64,000 nucleotides of DNA, taken from assembly GCA_947561585.1 (NCBI GenBank), contig CANNZV010001464.1, positions 1 through 64,000 on the forward strand. The letters run 5' to 3'. The notes below the pieces were generated by a model. That model was not told the origin of the DNA. It saw nothing but the letters and a program-made list of their open reading frames with translations, and did no database searches. A program made the position numbers and the translations under genes. The stretch's first letter is position 1; each line of letters begins with the position of its first letter. The DNA is from Caprella mutica. Its lineage: Eukaryota > Arthropoda > Malacostraca > Amphipoda > Caprellidae. Positions 21,738-32,625 of the stretch are shown here, in pieces.

Positions 21738-23123
21738 TGAATATTACCATCCCTTCGTACAAACTCTGCCTGTTGTGATAATTATAACTATTGTGACACT
21801 GAAGCCTCTGTGAGTGATGTAGTAAATTAATAGCAATCGAATGACAAGCGTAACATATTCTTTCTAAATTATAATGCTTTTTAATCGCTCTGTCACTAGT
21901 ATCTTTAGTGTGAAACACAAATAGTGAATATGGTTTTCAGCAATAATGAAAATGTACAAAATCAGTTCAAACCTTTAATATCAGCATCAAATTCTTTTCT
22001 ATTCAGTGCGCGAGGAGCCTTAGCTACAGCACAGTCATGCATGAATTTATCTTAGATTTGTCTTTGTAAGCCTTAGACTTTTTTTTATACATCCATCAGT
22101 TACTTTAGGTATGTGGATTCTTTATATAAAATAGCAGCATTTCTCTTGTTGGTTCTAATTTCCATAAAACATTCCATAATCCTTTCTCTTAATCCGTTAT
22201 CATTATATTACCATTGCATAGTGATTATATTAATAGTGATTAATGTGATTAATATTTTCGTAATCAAAGTTTATCTATTTCGAATGATTAATGAAATATA
22301 AATTGAAAACATTTAAATTTGAAGAAATGAAAATGTGAACATTTTTTATTTAAACTCTGGTATTTTTTATTTTTCGCGTTCTTTCTAGTGATTAAAAGTA
22401 CGAAAATATTAACAATGAAATGTTGAATCTTACAGTTTTAGAAAATAGTATCGATACCATTATTCCTTTTATTTTTTGTAATGAAAATATATTCAATATG
22501 TTGCAATACTGAAATAGATCTCAAATATTAAGGTTGTATTTAATTATTATAATACCAATGCTCTACAGTTTTGTAAATTTAAATAACTCCACCATTATGT
22601 ACTAAAATATATGTTAAGGTTTTTCCCAAGACTTTGGGTGAAGTTTTGTTCAAGTTCATAACATGTAAGCTCTTCACAAGTACATTCTTTGATATCGGTA
22701 AAAAGTTATCTACCATGTAATGCATTTTATTTTAATATAAACATATTTAGTTTGTCAGCAAAACTTATATATTTTAATATTCACACTGAAAATTTAAATA
22801 TAGTAGCTAACGAGTTTATTCATTCATGGTAACTTTTGGTGGCGTTTAAAATACTAGAATAATCAGTTAAAATTAGAATTATGTTGTATGTTCAATATGG
22901 AATTTATATCGAAGATTTACTTTTTGTAATTGAAAAGAATATTACCTGCCTATTATACATGCATGTCTGTGAAATAAATATATCTTGCTGTGAATTACTT
23001 TTTTATTTTCTACCTACTCCGAACTGTTGTAATTTAGATTATTGATTGTGACAATTTCCTGCCTGGCTTACTTTATAAACTTCTTTTACCATTTTAGTCT
23101 GAATGTGAGTGTGACTTCCAAGC

Positions 23124-23213
23124 CTTATAACTCTATCCTGAAGCTGTCTGTGGTGAATGGAAGAGAAGGTGCGTGGCGCCCTTTGGGCCCTGAACTGTTG
23201 TAATTTAGAATAT
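23124..23213 (+). repeat. Dispersed repeat, copy related to 36205-36290
   Basis: Contains ctctatcctgaagctgtctg, aatggaagagaa and, at its end, ctgaactgttgtaattt. The same sequence in the opposite orientation lies at 36205-36290. The terminal gaactgttgtaattt also occurs alone at 4018-4034 and 23019-23035. Confidence 0.65.
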
Positions 23214-25265
23214 CTTCATGTTTATCCCTTTTTTAACGCTACTTTCAGTTTTAGAGGATAGCGCTAGGGCTATGCTCTTCAACTACATGTTTTAGATTTT
23301 TTGTGTTAGGTTACTATCACTTCTTCATTTTCCTCTTCCATCCCTGACTACAGCCACCGGTACCTGTGTCATATTTCTTAGTATTCACGTAGTAGCTTTT
23401 CTACATCCATAAGCTGACATTATTTAATGAGTCACATTCCTTTCTGACTGTTTCTTCCAGTCCCTTGTAGCTATTTAATATTCTGTTGCCGTCAGCGATA
23501 TTACCAAAGTAGACGTTATACCCCATTCCAAATTAAATTAAGAATTATTTTGTGAAATTGGAAAAAATTTTATATCTATCATTTCATTATCAACTAACGT
23601 TTTAAATAAAGCCAGTAAATTATGTTAAATCTCCTAAAAATCCGTTTCAATTGCTCTATATATCATACAGAAACATCGGGATATTTTTGTAAGTTTTTTT
23701 TTTATTTCTCACTCACAAAAATGTCGATCGGTGATGGAAGATATCGAGACTCTAAGAAATATTTTATCGCGACAGATGACAGGAAAGACGTCTTCTGACG
23801 TTACAAACAGGATATTATATTTCAATTTAAGACATTTTTATTTTTTCTTTCATTTTCCTGCATTTCTATATTCTTTCCATTTCTATACCTTTTTAGTTCA
23901 GCACGTAGGTACTCTCTTTTTTCGAAATTATTAGATAGTTAACTTCGCTACAGTGAGCCCCAAATCCGATCTACCGAATAAAGGAGACTGATAACGGGGG
24001 CTGAACATTTTAAGCCCTGACTTTACGGTGAGTTTCTGGAACTTGAGATTGTAGTGACACTATTTCGAGAATTTCCCTCCTATAATATTTATTACAACAG
24101 CCGCTGCTTTTTGGAAATGGTTTTATGTTGAAAAAGTTAACTTTTATTTTCCTTTTAGTCAACTTGGTGGTTCAGTGTGAGTGTGCTGAGTAACTTACTA
24201 TTTATTGGACTTATATTTTCAATATCAATATTTATCACTATTTAATATACGAATTTCTATCTATGTACACATCATAAATTGATTCTTGAAATCACTGTGA
24301 GCCTATTGCCAAATAGATATCTAATGTAGTAATGATTTATACTCTCAGATGAAGATAAACTCGTCATTTATAAGAAAAACGGTCCATATTTTCCTTATTA
24401 AAAGCATTGCATCCCGAGGACATAACTCATCAACATAATATCTTGAGTGAAGTTATCTTAAATGATCCACTCCAGCGGTCCAAAAATGGCTTCAAGTTGA
24501 AGCCAGCTGTCAGTTAAGCGTAATAAATAACCTCACTAGCTTCTGCATTTCATTCAAGAGGAGAATTTTAATGCCCGCTGTCGCTCTGATATCTTTATGT
24601 TACAAGAAAATTCACTTAAAGTAAGTTATTACTTTGTTAAAACCATTAGAAAATGAGTTCATTGTCCTAGTGTTAAGGAATGCAATTTTTCAAACATCTC
24701 TTTCTCCCTTTGTACGCCTATAGAGTATTCAACTAACTAATCATTTATTCAAATAACCTGTCAATATCTAAGTTACATGTTAAGTACACATTATAGTTTT
24801 ACTTGATGACTTAAAAATGAGTTTCATGGTTAGTTAATTAGATTACAATTTCCAATAGCAGTTTCATAAACTGTAGATATATGTTCTGTTGTAGGTCAAA
24901 TTATCAGTTTTTCTTGTATCTATGAGTTTATCGATCCAAATAATGGCTATTGACTTTCGTCATGTTTATTTTTTGAATAATCTATACTCGTGAATTAACT
25001 AGGGATGAAATTGATATCGGTAATGATTAATAGTATGGATATGAGTAGGAATATCAATCTTCTATAGAGTTTTGTTCAAAATGCACCGCAATAAAATAGC
25101 TGGACTAGTACTATTGGTGCGAGTTTCATTTCGTGTTGAGCTACAAATGAAATATTCAGTTTAGGTGCAACATATTTGTTCGTTCCTAATGCACATCACA
25201 CGTGCAATTCTATGCACCACTTGTAGCACCCACATGTCAATATACAGTAGGTAAATTGTGATTTG

Positions 25266-25866
25266 TCTTCTAATTACCTTCGCAGAATGCGGAAAGGTCA
25301 TATTTTACCCGGCATTTATATATTTATCATCTTGTCATTCGCTTAACTGAAAAACTGTAAAACCAAATTGTCTGAAATTTGGTGAAACGATTGGTCCATG
25401 TCCAATGACCTTTTGGTAGAATTTTGGGAGGGACCCAGTCAAAGGTCAAGGTCATGGTCATGTATAACTCAAAAAGTATTGAACCATATTGCATGAAACT
25501 TGGTGGGACAATTGGTCAATATACAGGAACCATTTTGTCAGATTTTGGGAGCGATCGGATCAAAGGTCAAAGATCAAGGTCAAGGCCATTTGTAACTCAA
25601 TAACTCAAAAAGTATTCAATCAAATTGTCAGAAAATTGACGGTGCAATTGGTCAATGTCCAGGAACCATCTGGTAGTATTTTGGGAGCGATACGGTCAAA
25701 GGTCAAGGTCATTTATAACTCAATAACTCAAAAAGTATTGAACCATATTGCATGAAACTTGGTGGGACGATTGGTTATTATCCAGTTAGCAGTTTATTAA
25801 ATTTTGGGAGAAAACTGGTCAAAGCGGTGGCGAAGGTATGTGCTTTACCGAGTGCACATAATCTAG
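25266..25866. mobile_element. Probable non-autonomous Helitron-like repeat
   Basis: Starts near tcttctaattaccttcgcag and ends with a small hairpin (gtgc...gcac) followed by CTAG at 25863-25866 and a T, the classical Helitron 3' end. The inside is three to four imperfect repeats of about 110-150 bp carrying caaaggtcaaggtca, aactcaaaaagtattgaacc and ttggtgggacaattggtc. No Rep/helicase coding is present. The 5' end is uncertain. Confidence 0.4.
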
Positions 25867-27213
25867 TTTGAAATGAAACGCTTAGTGGACATAACTTTTC
25901 ACGATTTCACGTTAAATCTTGCGCCTCATGTTAATATCTTCAATCATCTTTTATTTTCCTTTTTGTGCGTGGGCAGAGGAGCAAAATAACTGGAGTGACG
26001 CTATCATATGGTCCTATAGGTTTGAAAAAAGTAGTGTAATGGTAAAGTAAACAATAAGAAATTGCAACAACAAATTATACACAAGTTAATCCACTATGGA
26101 AGACCACATGCAAAAGTTTATTTTTTCAATCCTATATTTGGTAAACTGATTTACTTTCATATTAAAGTTTATCAGAAACATTAGTAAATTTGCACAGCAG
26201 CCTTGAGATGATGAAGTAAAAACATATAAGGAAAATAAATTAGATTATATCATTTACATACAAAATAAATATACTACCTTCAGGTAGTATATTCCCTGAG
26301 GTTCACCACAAATGCTGCTAAGCAAGGCATTTAAAATAAATATTACAAATGATCGCTTAATGAAGGTTCTTGCATGTCATGTCAAATATATTATGTTGAA
26401 ATGTGTATTTATTGAATACTTATTGTAATACAGCAGGGAATTCTTATGCATTTATAACAAAGAGCATTATTTCAGTTCACGCAATTTATCAAATCGAAAA
26501 ACCTTACTGAAACATGTGTCCCGGCACTGAAGATTCAGTAACAAAGAGACGTAATTGAAGCTTTGTTTGCATAGTTGATATAATAGTTCGCTGAATTTGT
26601 TTCAGACATTATGTCACGTTGACAGATGGTATTAGGTTCTAATGACAGAGAGCAGTTGCTATCGAAGTCTGACATAGTGAAGTGCATCCTTCACCTTCGG
26701 AATATTTGTTCTGCAGAACTCTGATCTATCATTGAAGCTATTATATTGCCATTTCGTGTAATAATAGCTAGGGGATATTGTTATTTGTCTGCATGGTGAG
26801 TATTGAAATACTCTAGCGAAAAACATAACTCATGAACTCTAATATTTGAATCCAATAATTAAACTATTAATTTCTCTAATTTGAGCTTGCTTATTGTGTA
26901 GGCCTCAACTCTTTCATTGATACCTACATAAATGGCTAATTATATTATGTACGATTAAAATACAAGAGTTCATTATATGTACAATATGCTATCAATGTGT
27001 TGTAATATTTTAAAGTGAGAAATTCTTCTGTGAACTTGCTCATCTTTTGGAAATTTACACTAATTTTCTTGTTAGAGGATAAATTCAGAATAAGCTAAAT
27101 TGATTCTTTGGATTAATGACTACATTCTTCAATATATATCAAACAATATAAAACTCCTATAATTAATTTAATAAAAATGTATATCAAGGTTAATTATGTT
27201 TCTTGCATTTACA
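25867..27213. other. Intergenic region upstream of the IR gene
   Basis: AT-rich, no coding region seen. A TATAAAA at 27147-27153 lies about 100 bp before the IR start codon, and an acceptor-like tgcatttacag ends at 27214. Either could belong to the IR gene's 5' end; neither is proven. Confidence 0.5.
27147..27153 (+). promoter_or_regulatory. Possible TATA box of the IR gene
   Basis: TATAAAA about 100 bp upstream of the IR ATG. The flanking DNA is very AT-rich, so the match has little weight by itself. Confidence 0.2.
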
Positions 27214-27249
27214 GAGAGGACATTTCTGGATTGTTGAGATTGTCCAAAC

Positions 27250-28464
27250 ATGCGTTTATTCCTGCTATTCATCTACATTTGGGCTGCCTCATCCCAAATA
27301 ATACCAGAGGATATTAACATCAATGAATCTAGCTATGATGTTTTTGAAGGAATTGACCACGAAAACAAATCATCACGAACAAAAAATGAAAACACTGATA
27401 ATGAAGAAATGTTCATAAATCCAAATACAACAGAACTAGGCGTATTGAACGAACTATCAATTATTATCGATGATTTACTTACGGGTGCTTTATCAGACAT
27501 TGATGTACTATTCATTACTAGACTGAAGTTTGATAAAGCTTCCCATATTCTACCAAGAACGTTGGAAAGGTTAAGATCAGTAATAGTTTACACTTCATCT
27601 GCTTTTGACCAATTGTGTGATAAGACCAAATATGAATTCTATCAACGAAGCATGGTCACTATCTTGCTTTTCGACGAAGATGTTACCACTTTTCTAGATT
27701 CTCAGTCCAATTCACCATCTTTTGCTTCAAAATATATATTACTCCTTTCTCTAAATCCATCATTCAACTCTTCAGATGAGGACATTTTACAGCACCAATC
27801 TGTTCAAAGATCTCGCTACATTACCTACATGAAATTCGAAAGCGATTTATTCTCGGTGTATAAAATTTATCCTCATGTTCTCAATTCTGATTTGAGAATT
27901 AAAAGAAAATTGATGGGATCGTACAACAAAGATTCAGTTTCTACTTTGGATTCACTCTTCGAACTTCCTGACTACAACCTTCAAGGAGCAACTTTGCAAG
28001 GTGCCACTTGGTGTGATGATCATCCGTTTCTGTACTTGGATTCTGAGGGAGAATGTACCGGCATCTCAGTAGATGTTTTAACCATCTTGTCGGAGAAATT
28101 CAATTTCAGCTTTATGATTCAGTTGGAGCCTCCAGATCAAGTATGGGGAAGTTTTGAAAATGGATCATGGCAGGGAATGTTTCTTCAAACTTTTGAGCTA
28201 GAAAAACACTTCATTGCTAATTCAGTAGGTTTGAATCTAGCGAAATACAACTATTTTGATGTGTCTTATCCATATTTCTTAGAAGAAGTTAGTTTCCTAT
28301 TGAAGATACCTGATCCACCTAATGTTTGGTTGAACCTAGTCTATCCATTCTCGAAGGAGATTTGGATAATCTACATTATCACCGCACTTATCATCATCGG
28401 GTTTCTAACATTTCTTTTAAGAGTTGTTCCAGATTCTCAGCCTAGCAACACTGCTTTCCTTTTA
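27250..28464 (+). CDS. IR exon 1: signal peptide, N-terminal region, S1 and M1
   Basis: 405 codons from ATG, ending ACT GCT TTC CTT TTA before the donor GTGAGT (phase 0). The open frame runs 24 nt past the donor to a stop at 28486-28488, so the unspliced form would lack the channel pore. Confidence 0.92.
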
Positions 28465-31400
28465 GTGAGTCATGGTATAGAATACTAAAATAATATCAAA
28501 TTTAAAAGATTAACGCTCTAAACTATTAATAATTTTATTGTTTCAGATTGTATCATCCATCTTCAATCAGAGTTACTTAGGTAAAATTTTCGGTCCATCG
28601 GCGAGACTGATGATAATTACATGGGTGTTCTCAAGTTACATTTTGACGATTGGTTACACTTCAAACTTCATAGCCTTTTTGTCTGCACCTTTGGAAGCAC
28701 GCAGGATTCAAACTATTAGTCACCTGAGAAAATCTACTATAACGTGAGTTCATTTAACTTTCAAATTTAAGTTATTTTATTCAGATTCAATAACTTTTCT
28801 CCAATTATCCACAGTCCCATGATGGAGGACTACGGAAGTTTTGTTCCTGGTAGACTGCGAAGCTCTTCTGATCCAAATTTAAGAGTCATTGGTGAGAAAC
28901 TGGAACTGATTCCGCTTCACGGTGGTAACATGTGTGTAAAGGGAATAGGAAGAGTGGTTGGCGGTGGTCATGCGCTTCTAGAAACTTCAAGTTACTTAGC
29001 GTACATCAGAAGTCAGCATCCTGAGGCTTACAAGACTTATTTCATGAGAGAAAAGGTGAGATAAATATTGTGGACGCATAATGTTTTTAAATATTCACCA
29101 AAGAAGAATAATGGAAATAAGTACTAAATTTTGAATTATAATTGATTCGTAATTTTCGAAAAATAGGAACATTTCAATTTAATACATACTCGTGGACATA
29201 CTATTTCTAACCACCTGAAAACTGATGAAACAGAAGCAGATTGATGATCTCTGCAACGAAATATTCCATAATGCTTATCACAATTATGGTCACTGAGAGA
29301 TATCTTGACGCAATTTAAGACGTATATCATTTTCTGTGCTTTGAACATAGCAAACTACTTCACGACTTGAGTACATTTCATAATTCAGGTCCCCCATAAC
29401 TTGAGTGCTTCATAACCCTGAACTTCATAACTCTGGAGATTTCCTGTATATCTCTACAGTATAGGATATTTCAGTTACCATCATCACGTTGGATTTGGTC
29501 TGCTGTGATATGTAAATTGGTTTATATTATGCAAGTGATTATACAGACTGCTTAAATTAAAGCAAGCAGATTTGTGTATCAAATGAGTAAGTTAAAATCG
29601 ACATTTGATTTAATAAATTGTGTATCATTTTGAAGCATGTGTCATAATATTTATATTTCAGGCATTTAGATCTCAAATTCACACTTTGTATCGCAGATAT
29701 AGATCGAAAAATAATGATTATGCTTCATATTCACCAACTGAGAAGGAATTGATAGTGAATCATTCAATTTTTTGAAAAATGTATAAAATGTTCAAAGAGA
29801 CCGGTTCAACTTCTGATAAACCAGGTCGAATACGTAATCGAAGCGTATGAACAAAAAAAAAACACTTAAAGAAGTTACGGTGAAATCCACATCTATCTTA
29901 TTTCAAATGCTGAAAGAATATCTGAGAACAAAACCATTTTAAGTGCTGAAATGTCATGAGCTTACTGACCAGCATGAGAGCAGAAAGAAGTCGTCACTTC
30001 CCAAATGAAATAACTGAAGGCACGCTCCCTAGCTTGGTGTTCACAGATGAGAAGAAATTTGACGTTTGGAGAGTTGTGAACAATCAGAATGATAAAGTTT
30101 GAAGCTCTTCAAGCTTAGCCGACGATAGGACTGAAACAAGAGGTCAAAAAGCACAGTCTGTGATGGCATTTCTGACGGCTAATAGAATTATCTCCTCTCG
30201 TATTTGTACCTTGTGGTGTGAAATTGAACTCAGAAACATATATCTCTCTCATTCTGTTATCAAAGTTGCTACCATGGGCTAAAGAGTACTTTCATGGTTG
30301 GTATTGAAGTCTCCAACAGGACTCAGCACCATCACATGGTTCCTAAGTCCACACCTGAATTCAAAGAAACATTCCATCATTCATAGGCAAAAATGCCTGG
30401 CCAGCAAGAAGTCCAGACCCTTAATATGTTGCACTCTTCTGTCTCGTCAATTTAGGACAGCTACTCCTCACACTTCTCTCTAGTCCATGTACACAAAATT
30501 TCATATGGAATGGGAAACAATTCCACAAGAGCAGATGCGTGCACCTTATAATGCCATTGTTCCTAAGACTGAAATATAAAAAGTTCGTAATAAGTGTGGT
30601 CATATCATATGGAACACTATATCGTTTACCTATTATTCGCATTTAAAATTCTAATCTTTTATATCACAATTGACTTTTTTAATTTTGACCTAAAAATTTG
30701 TTGCTTTTTTCTGAAAGAATTTATAATTAACTTAGTTGATATACATTAGAGATTAGACGAAATTCGTGGATTTGAAAATAAAAATATTTTGTTAGATTAT
30801 CATTATATATCTATATCTTTAATTATCATATTTTTACCTATTTTTCATATGGACGTATTCCAGAAGTTGGAACCTCTATAGCTGATTGATTATCAAACTA
30901 AGTGTTTAAGTTATTATTGCCGATCCCCCTCTCATTTCCTGTTCTATGTATACCTCTAGGTAGGCCTTTTTTTGTTCTATCGTAGAGTTTAGGTTTCTAT
31001 TAGCACCTTGTTTTTTCAGCATTCCTTTGTATCTTTCCTAAATTTCTTCCTCTAGCTTCTGTCTTTCTATATCCATGGGTAAGCACTCTGACTGTACAGT
31101 CAGAGTGCTTACCCATGGATAAGAGACTTACACGTGTAAGTTTCTTATCCATGGGTAAGCACTCTGACTGTGTAGGTCTCTTATCCATGGGTAAGCAGAC
31201 TGACTGTGTAGGTCTCTTATCCATGGGTAAGCAGACTGACTGTGTAGGTCTCTTATCCATGTGTAAGCAGACGGACTGTGCAGGCCTCTTATCCATGAGT
31301 GTCTATATCCATGAGATGGGTCGACATGGTTATTTGTGGTAGCCGAGTAGTAGACCTAGTGCATGGAGCGTACTTCCACTTTCCCCTCTTCTACGAGGCC

Positions 31401-32360
31401 TTCTTCTCTCCATGTCTCTTTGGATCATCTCATAGTGGATAGGGACAACTTTTATAAACACCTAAGATAATAATAATATGTTTTCATCATCCTCAGATTT
31501 ATCCTTCATACGTGTGCTTCATGTTTCCAAAGAACACTGCCTATTCAGAAATATTTTCCTACAACATTCAGCGGCTTTTAGAAGTGGGCATATTGAACAA
31601 ACTGAAAGCAGATCACAGAAATGTAGAGGTTCGACCTCCCGAGGTTTGTCCATTTAGATATATTATTATTAAAATATAAAATGTCAATATTATTTAAATA
31701 TAAAACTGATGTTAAAGTTTGGATTTCTAGAGGTAAAAGACTACGCGACCTCATGAAAAATCAATAAATAATATGACTAATATTTATAACATAAATGATA
31801 TGATTAATAATTAGGACATAAATGATATGACTAATAATTAGGACATAAATAATATGACTATTATTTATAACTTAAATCATACTCAATATTTTTTAATTTA
31901 CATAGATATGGTTGGTAGTAAAATAGTTCACTTATTTTATTTCTTGATGCTTTATTAATAAATTTATCGTGTACTGTCCTTACATGGATTATTTATTTTT
32001 GATACTGTTTATATATTTTTCTATTCATTTTTATATATTTTTCTAATCATGAACCAATATGTCGAAGATGAGTAAATGTAAACAAAAATGTGGAGCAAGT
32101 AATGATAACGAACCCTTGTCCTTTATCTTTACTTGCTCCCAGAATATTAGCCCATATTGAATCTATATTTAAATATACCTTGATTTCTCATTTGAAAAAC
32201 AGGAATAAAATGTTAGTAACTATTTCTTTTCTAGGTTGCCCCTTGGAAACCATTGAAGCTTGAGAGTTTCTTTGGGATGTTCATGCTAGCATCAATGTGT
32301 TTGGTGGTTTCATCTTTGGTGTTCTGCTGTGAGATTTTCTGGGGTTCTAAGAAGAATTAA
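27250..32360 (+). CDS. Ionotropic receptor (divergent IR, iGluR-related), 5 exons, complete
   Basis: Exons 27250-28464, 28547-28743, 28815-29055, 31497-31643 and 32235-32360 join with consistent phases to 1926 nt (641 residues plus stop), normal for IRs. These are chemosensory cation-channel subunits in sensory-neuron membranes, related to ionotropic glutamate receptors. Seen: signal peptide MRLFLLFIYIWAASS; a divergent N-terminal region; ligand-binding half S1 from about residue 251 (GATWCDDHPFLYLD) to 350; M1 about 371-393; a pore-loop region about 406-423; M3 about 425-450 with GYTSNFIAFLS in place of the iGluR SYTANLAAFLT; S2 about 454-605; M4 about 612-634. At the S1 site where glutamate receptors have the ligand-binding Arg there is Lys (NLAKYNYFDVSYPY, residue about 332), which fits a divergent IR and not a glutamate-gated channel. 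IR25a or IR8a co-receptor identity is unlikely. The ligand is unknown. Confidence 0.9.
28547..28743 (+). CDS. IR exon 2: pore loop and M3
   Basis: Acceptor ttgtttcag. It reads IVSSIFNQSYLGKIF and RLMIITWVFSSYILTIGYTS, ending ATA AC at the donor GTGAGT (phase 2). Confidence 0.93.
28815..29055 (+). CDS. IR exon 3: S2 half of the ligand-binding domain
   Basis: The acceptor tatccacag completes a Thr codon. It reads PMMEDYGSFVPGRLRSSSD and ends FMREK at GTGAGA (phase 0). It contains VVGGGHALLETSSYLAYI, the region where iGluRs carry an acidic ligand contact. Confidence 0.92.
29640..30640 (+). pseudogene. Decayed Tc1/mariner-type transposase
   Basis: Broken frames on the + strand resemble the transposase order. 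A helix-turn-helix linker-like KMFKETGSTSDKPGR is near 29788-29835. RSRHFPNEITEG then LVFTDEKKFDVW, with the first catalytic Asp in FTDEKKF, is near 29985-30070. A much-altered second half reaches 30600. Several stops and frameshifts are present. The element lies in the sense orientation inside IR intron 3. Confidence 0.65.
31071..31300. repeat. Perfect 50-bp palindrome followed by 36-bp tandem repeats
   Basis: 31071-31120 is a perfect inverted repeat: atccatgggtaagcactctg starts one arm and GTAC is the centre. It is followed by a second near-palindrome (aagagacttacacgtgtaag then tttctt, one mismatch) and then three to four 36-bp direct copies built on cttatccatgggtaagcaga and ctgactgtgtaggt. 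The structure looks like an inverted duplication at the head of a tandem array. Confidence 0.9.
31497..31643 (+). CDS. IR exon 4: end of S2
   Basis: Acceptor atcctcag. It reads IYPSYVCFMFPKNTAYSEIF and ends VEVRPPE at GTTTGT, phase 0 at both ends. Confidence 0.9.
31644..32234 (+). other. IR intron 4
   Basis: AT-rich. At 31765-31880 there is a short repeat of ataatatgactaatatttat and aggacataaatgatatgact. It ends tttcttttctag. Confidence 0.8.
32235..32360 (+). CDS. IR exon 5: M4 and C-terminus
   Basis: The acceptor ttttctag precedes GTT GCC CCT. It encodes VAPWKPLKLESFFGMFMLAS, the last membrane segment and a short basic tail SKKN, then TAA at 32358-32360. LxxFxGxF before M4 is typical of IRs. 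Confidence 0.92.
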   Translation, partial: VAPWKPLKLESFFGMFMLASMCLVVSSLVFCCEIFWGSKKN

Positions 32361-32619
32361 CTTCAAGATGCTACGAACATGATTGTTCATGCAAGAAATA
32401 CCTGAAGAATTCTATTTTTCTGCTGGAATACTTATATTTACGTAATATATCAATATTTATGAAAAAATAATTTATTAGATCACGCTAGAAATATTTGAAA
32501 TAATTTAAAGATATATTTAAACATTCACAAAAAACTACTTAAACATGTGCAAAATACTATTTAAAAAGGCACAAAAAACTATTTATAAAAGAACTTATAG
32601 TACTAAGATTTGAAATTCA

Positions 32620-32625
32620 AATAAA
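32620..32625 (+). terminator. Possible polyadenylation signal of the IR gene
   Basis: AATAAA 260 bp after the IR stop. The DNA is AT-rich and another AATAAA lies near 32695, so the choice is uncertain. Confidence 0.35.

Larger units (their letters stand above)
20290..25265. other. Intergenic region between CTL and the Helitron-like repeat
   Basis: AT-rich with no gene that I can support. It holds two inverted-repeat elements (21281-21416, 21561-21737), a 15-C run at 21512-21526 and dispersed-repeat copies at 23019-23035 and 23124-23213. Short open frames here have no recognisable domain. Confidence 0.6.
29056..31496 (+). other. IR intron 3 (2.4 kb) with transposon remains and palindrome
   Basis: Begins GTGAGA and ends atcctcag. 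It contains a cataactc-type repeat shared with the element at 43798-44051 (29350-29460), a mariner fossil (29640-30640), and the palindrome and 36-bp repeats at 31071-31300. Confidence 0.85.
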
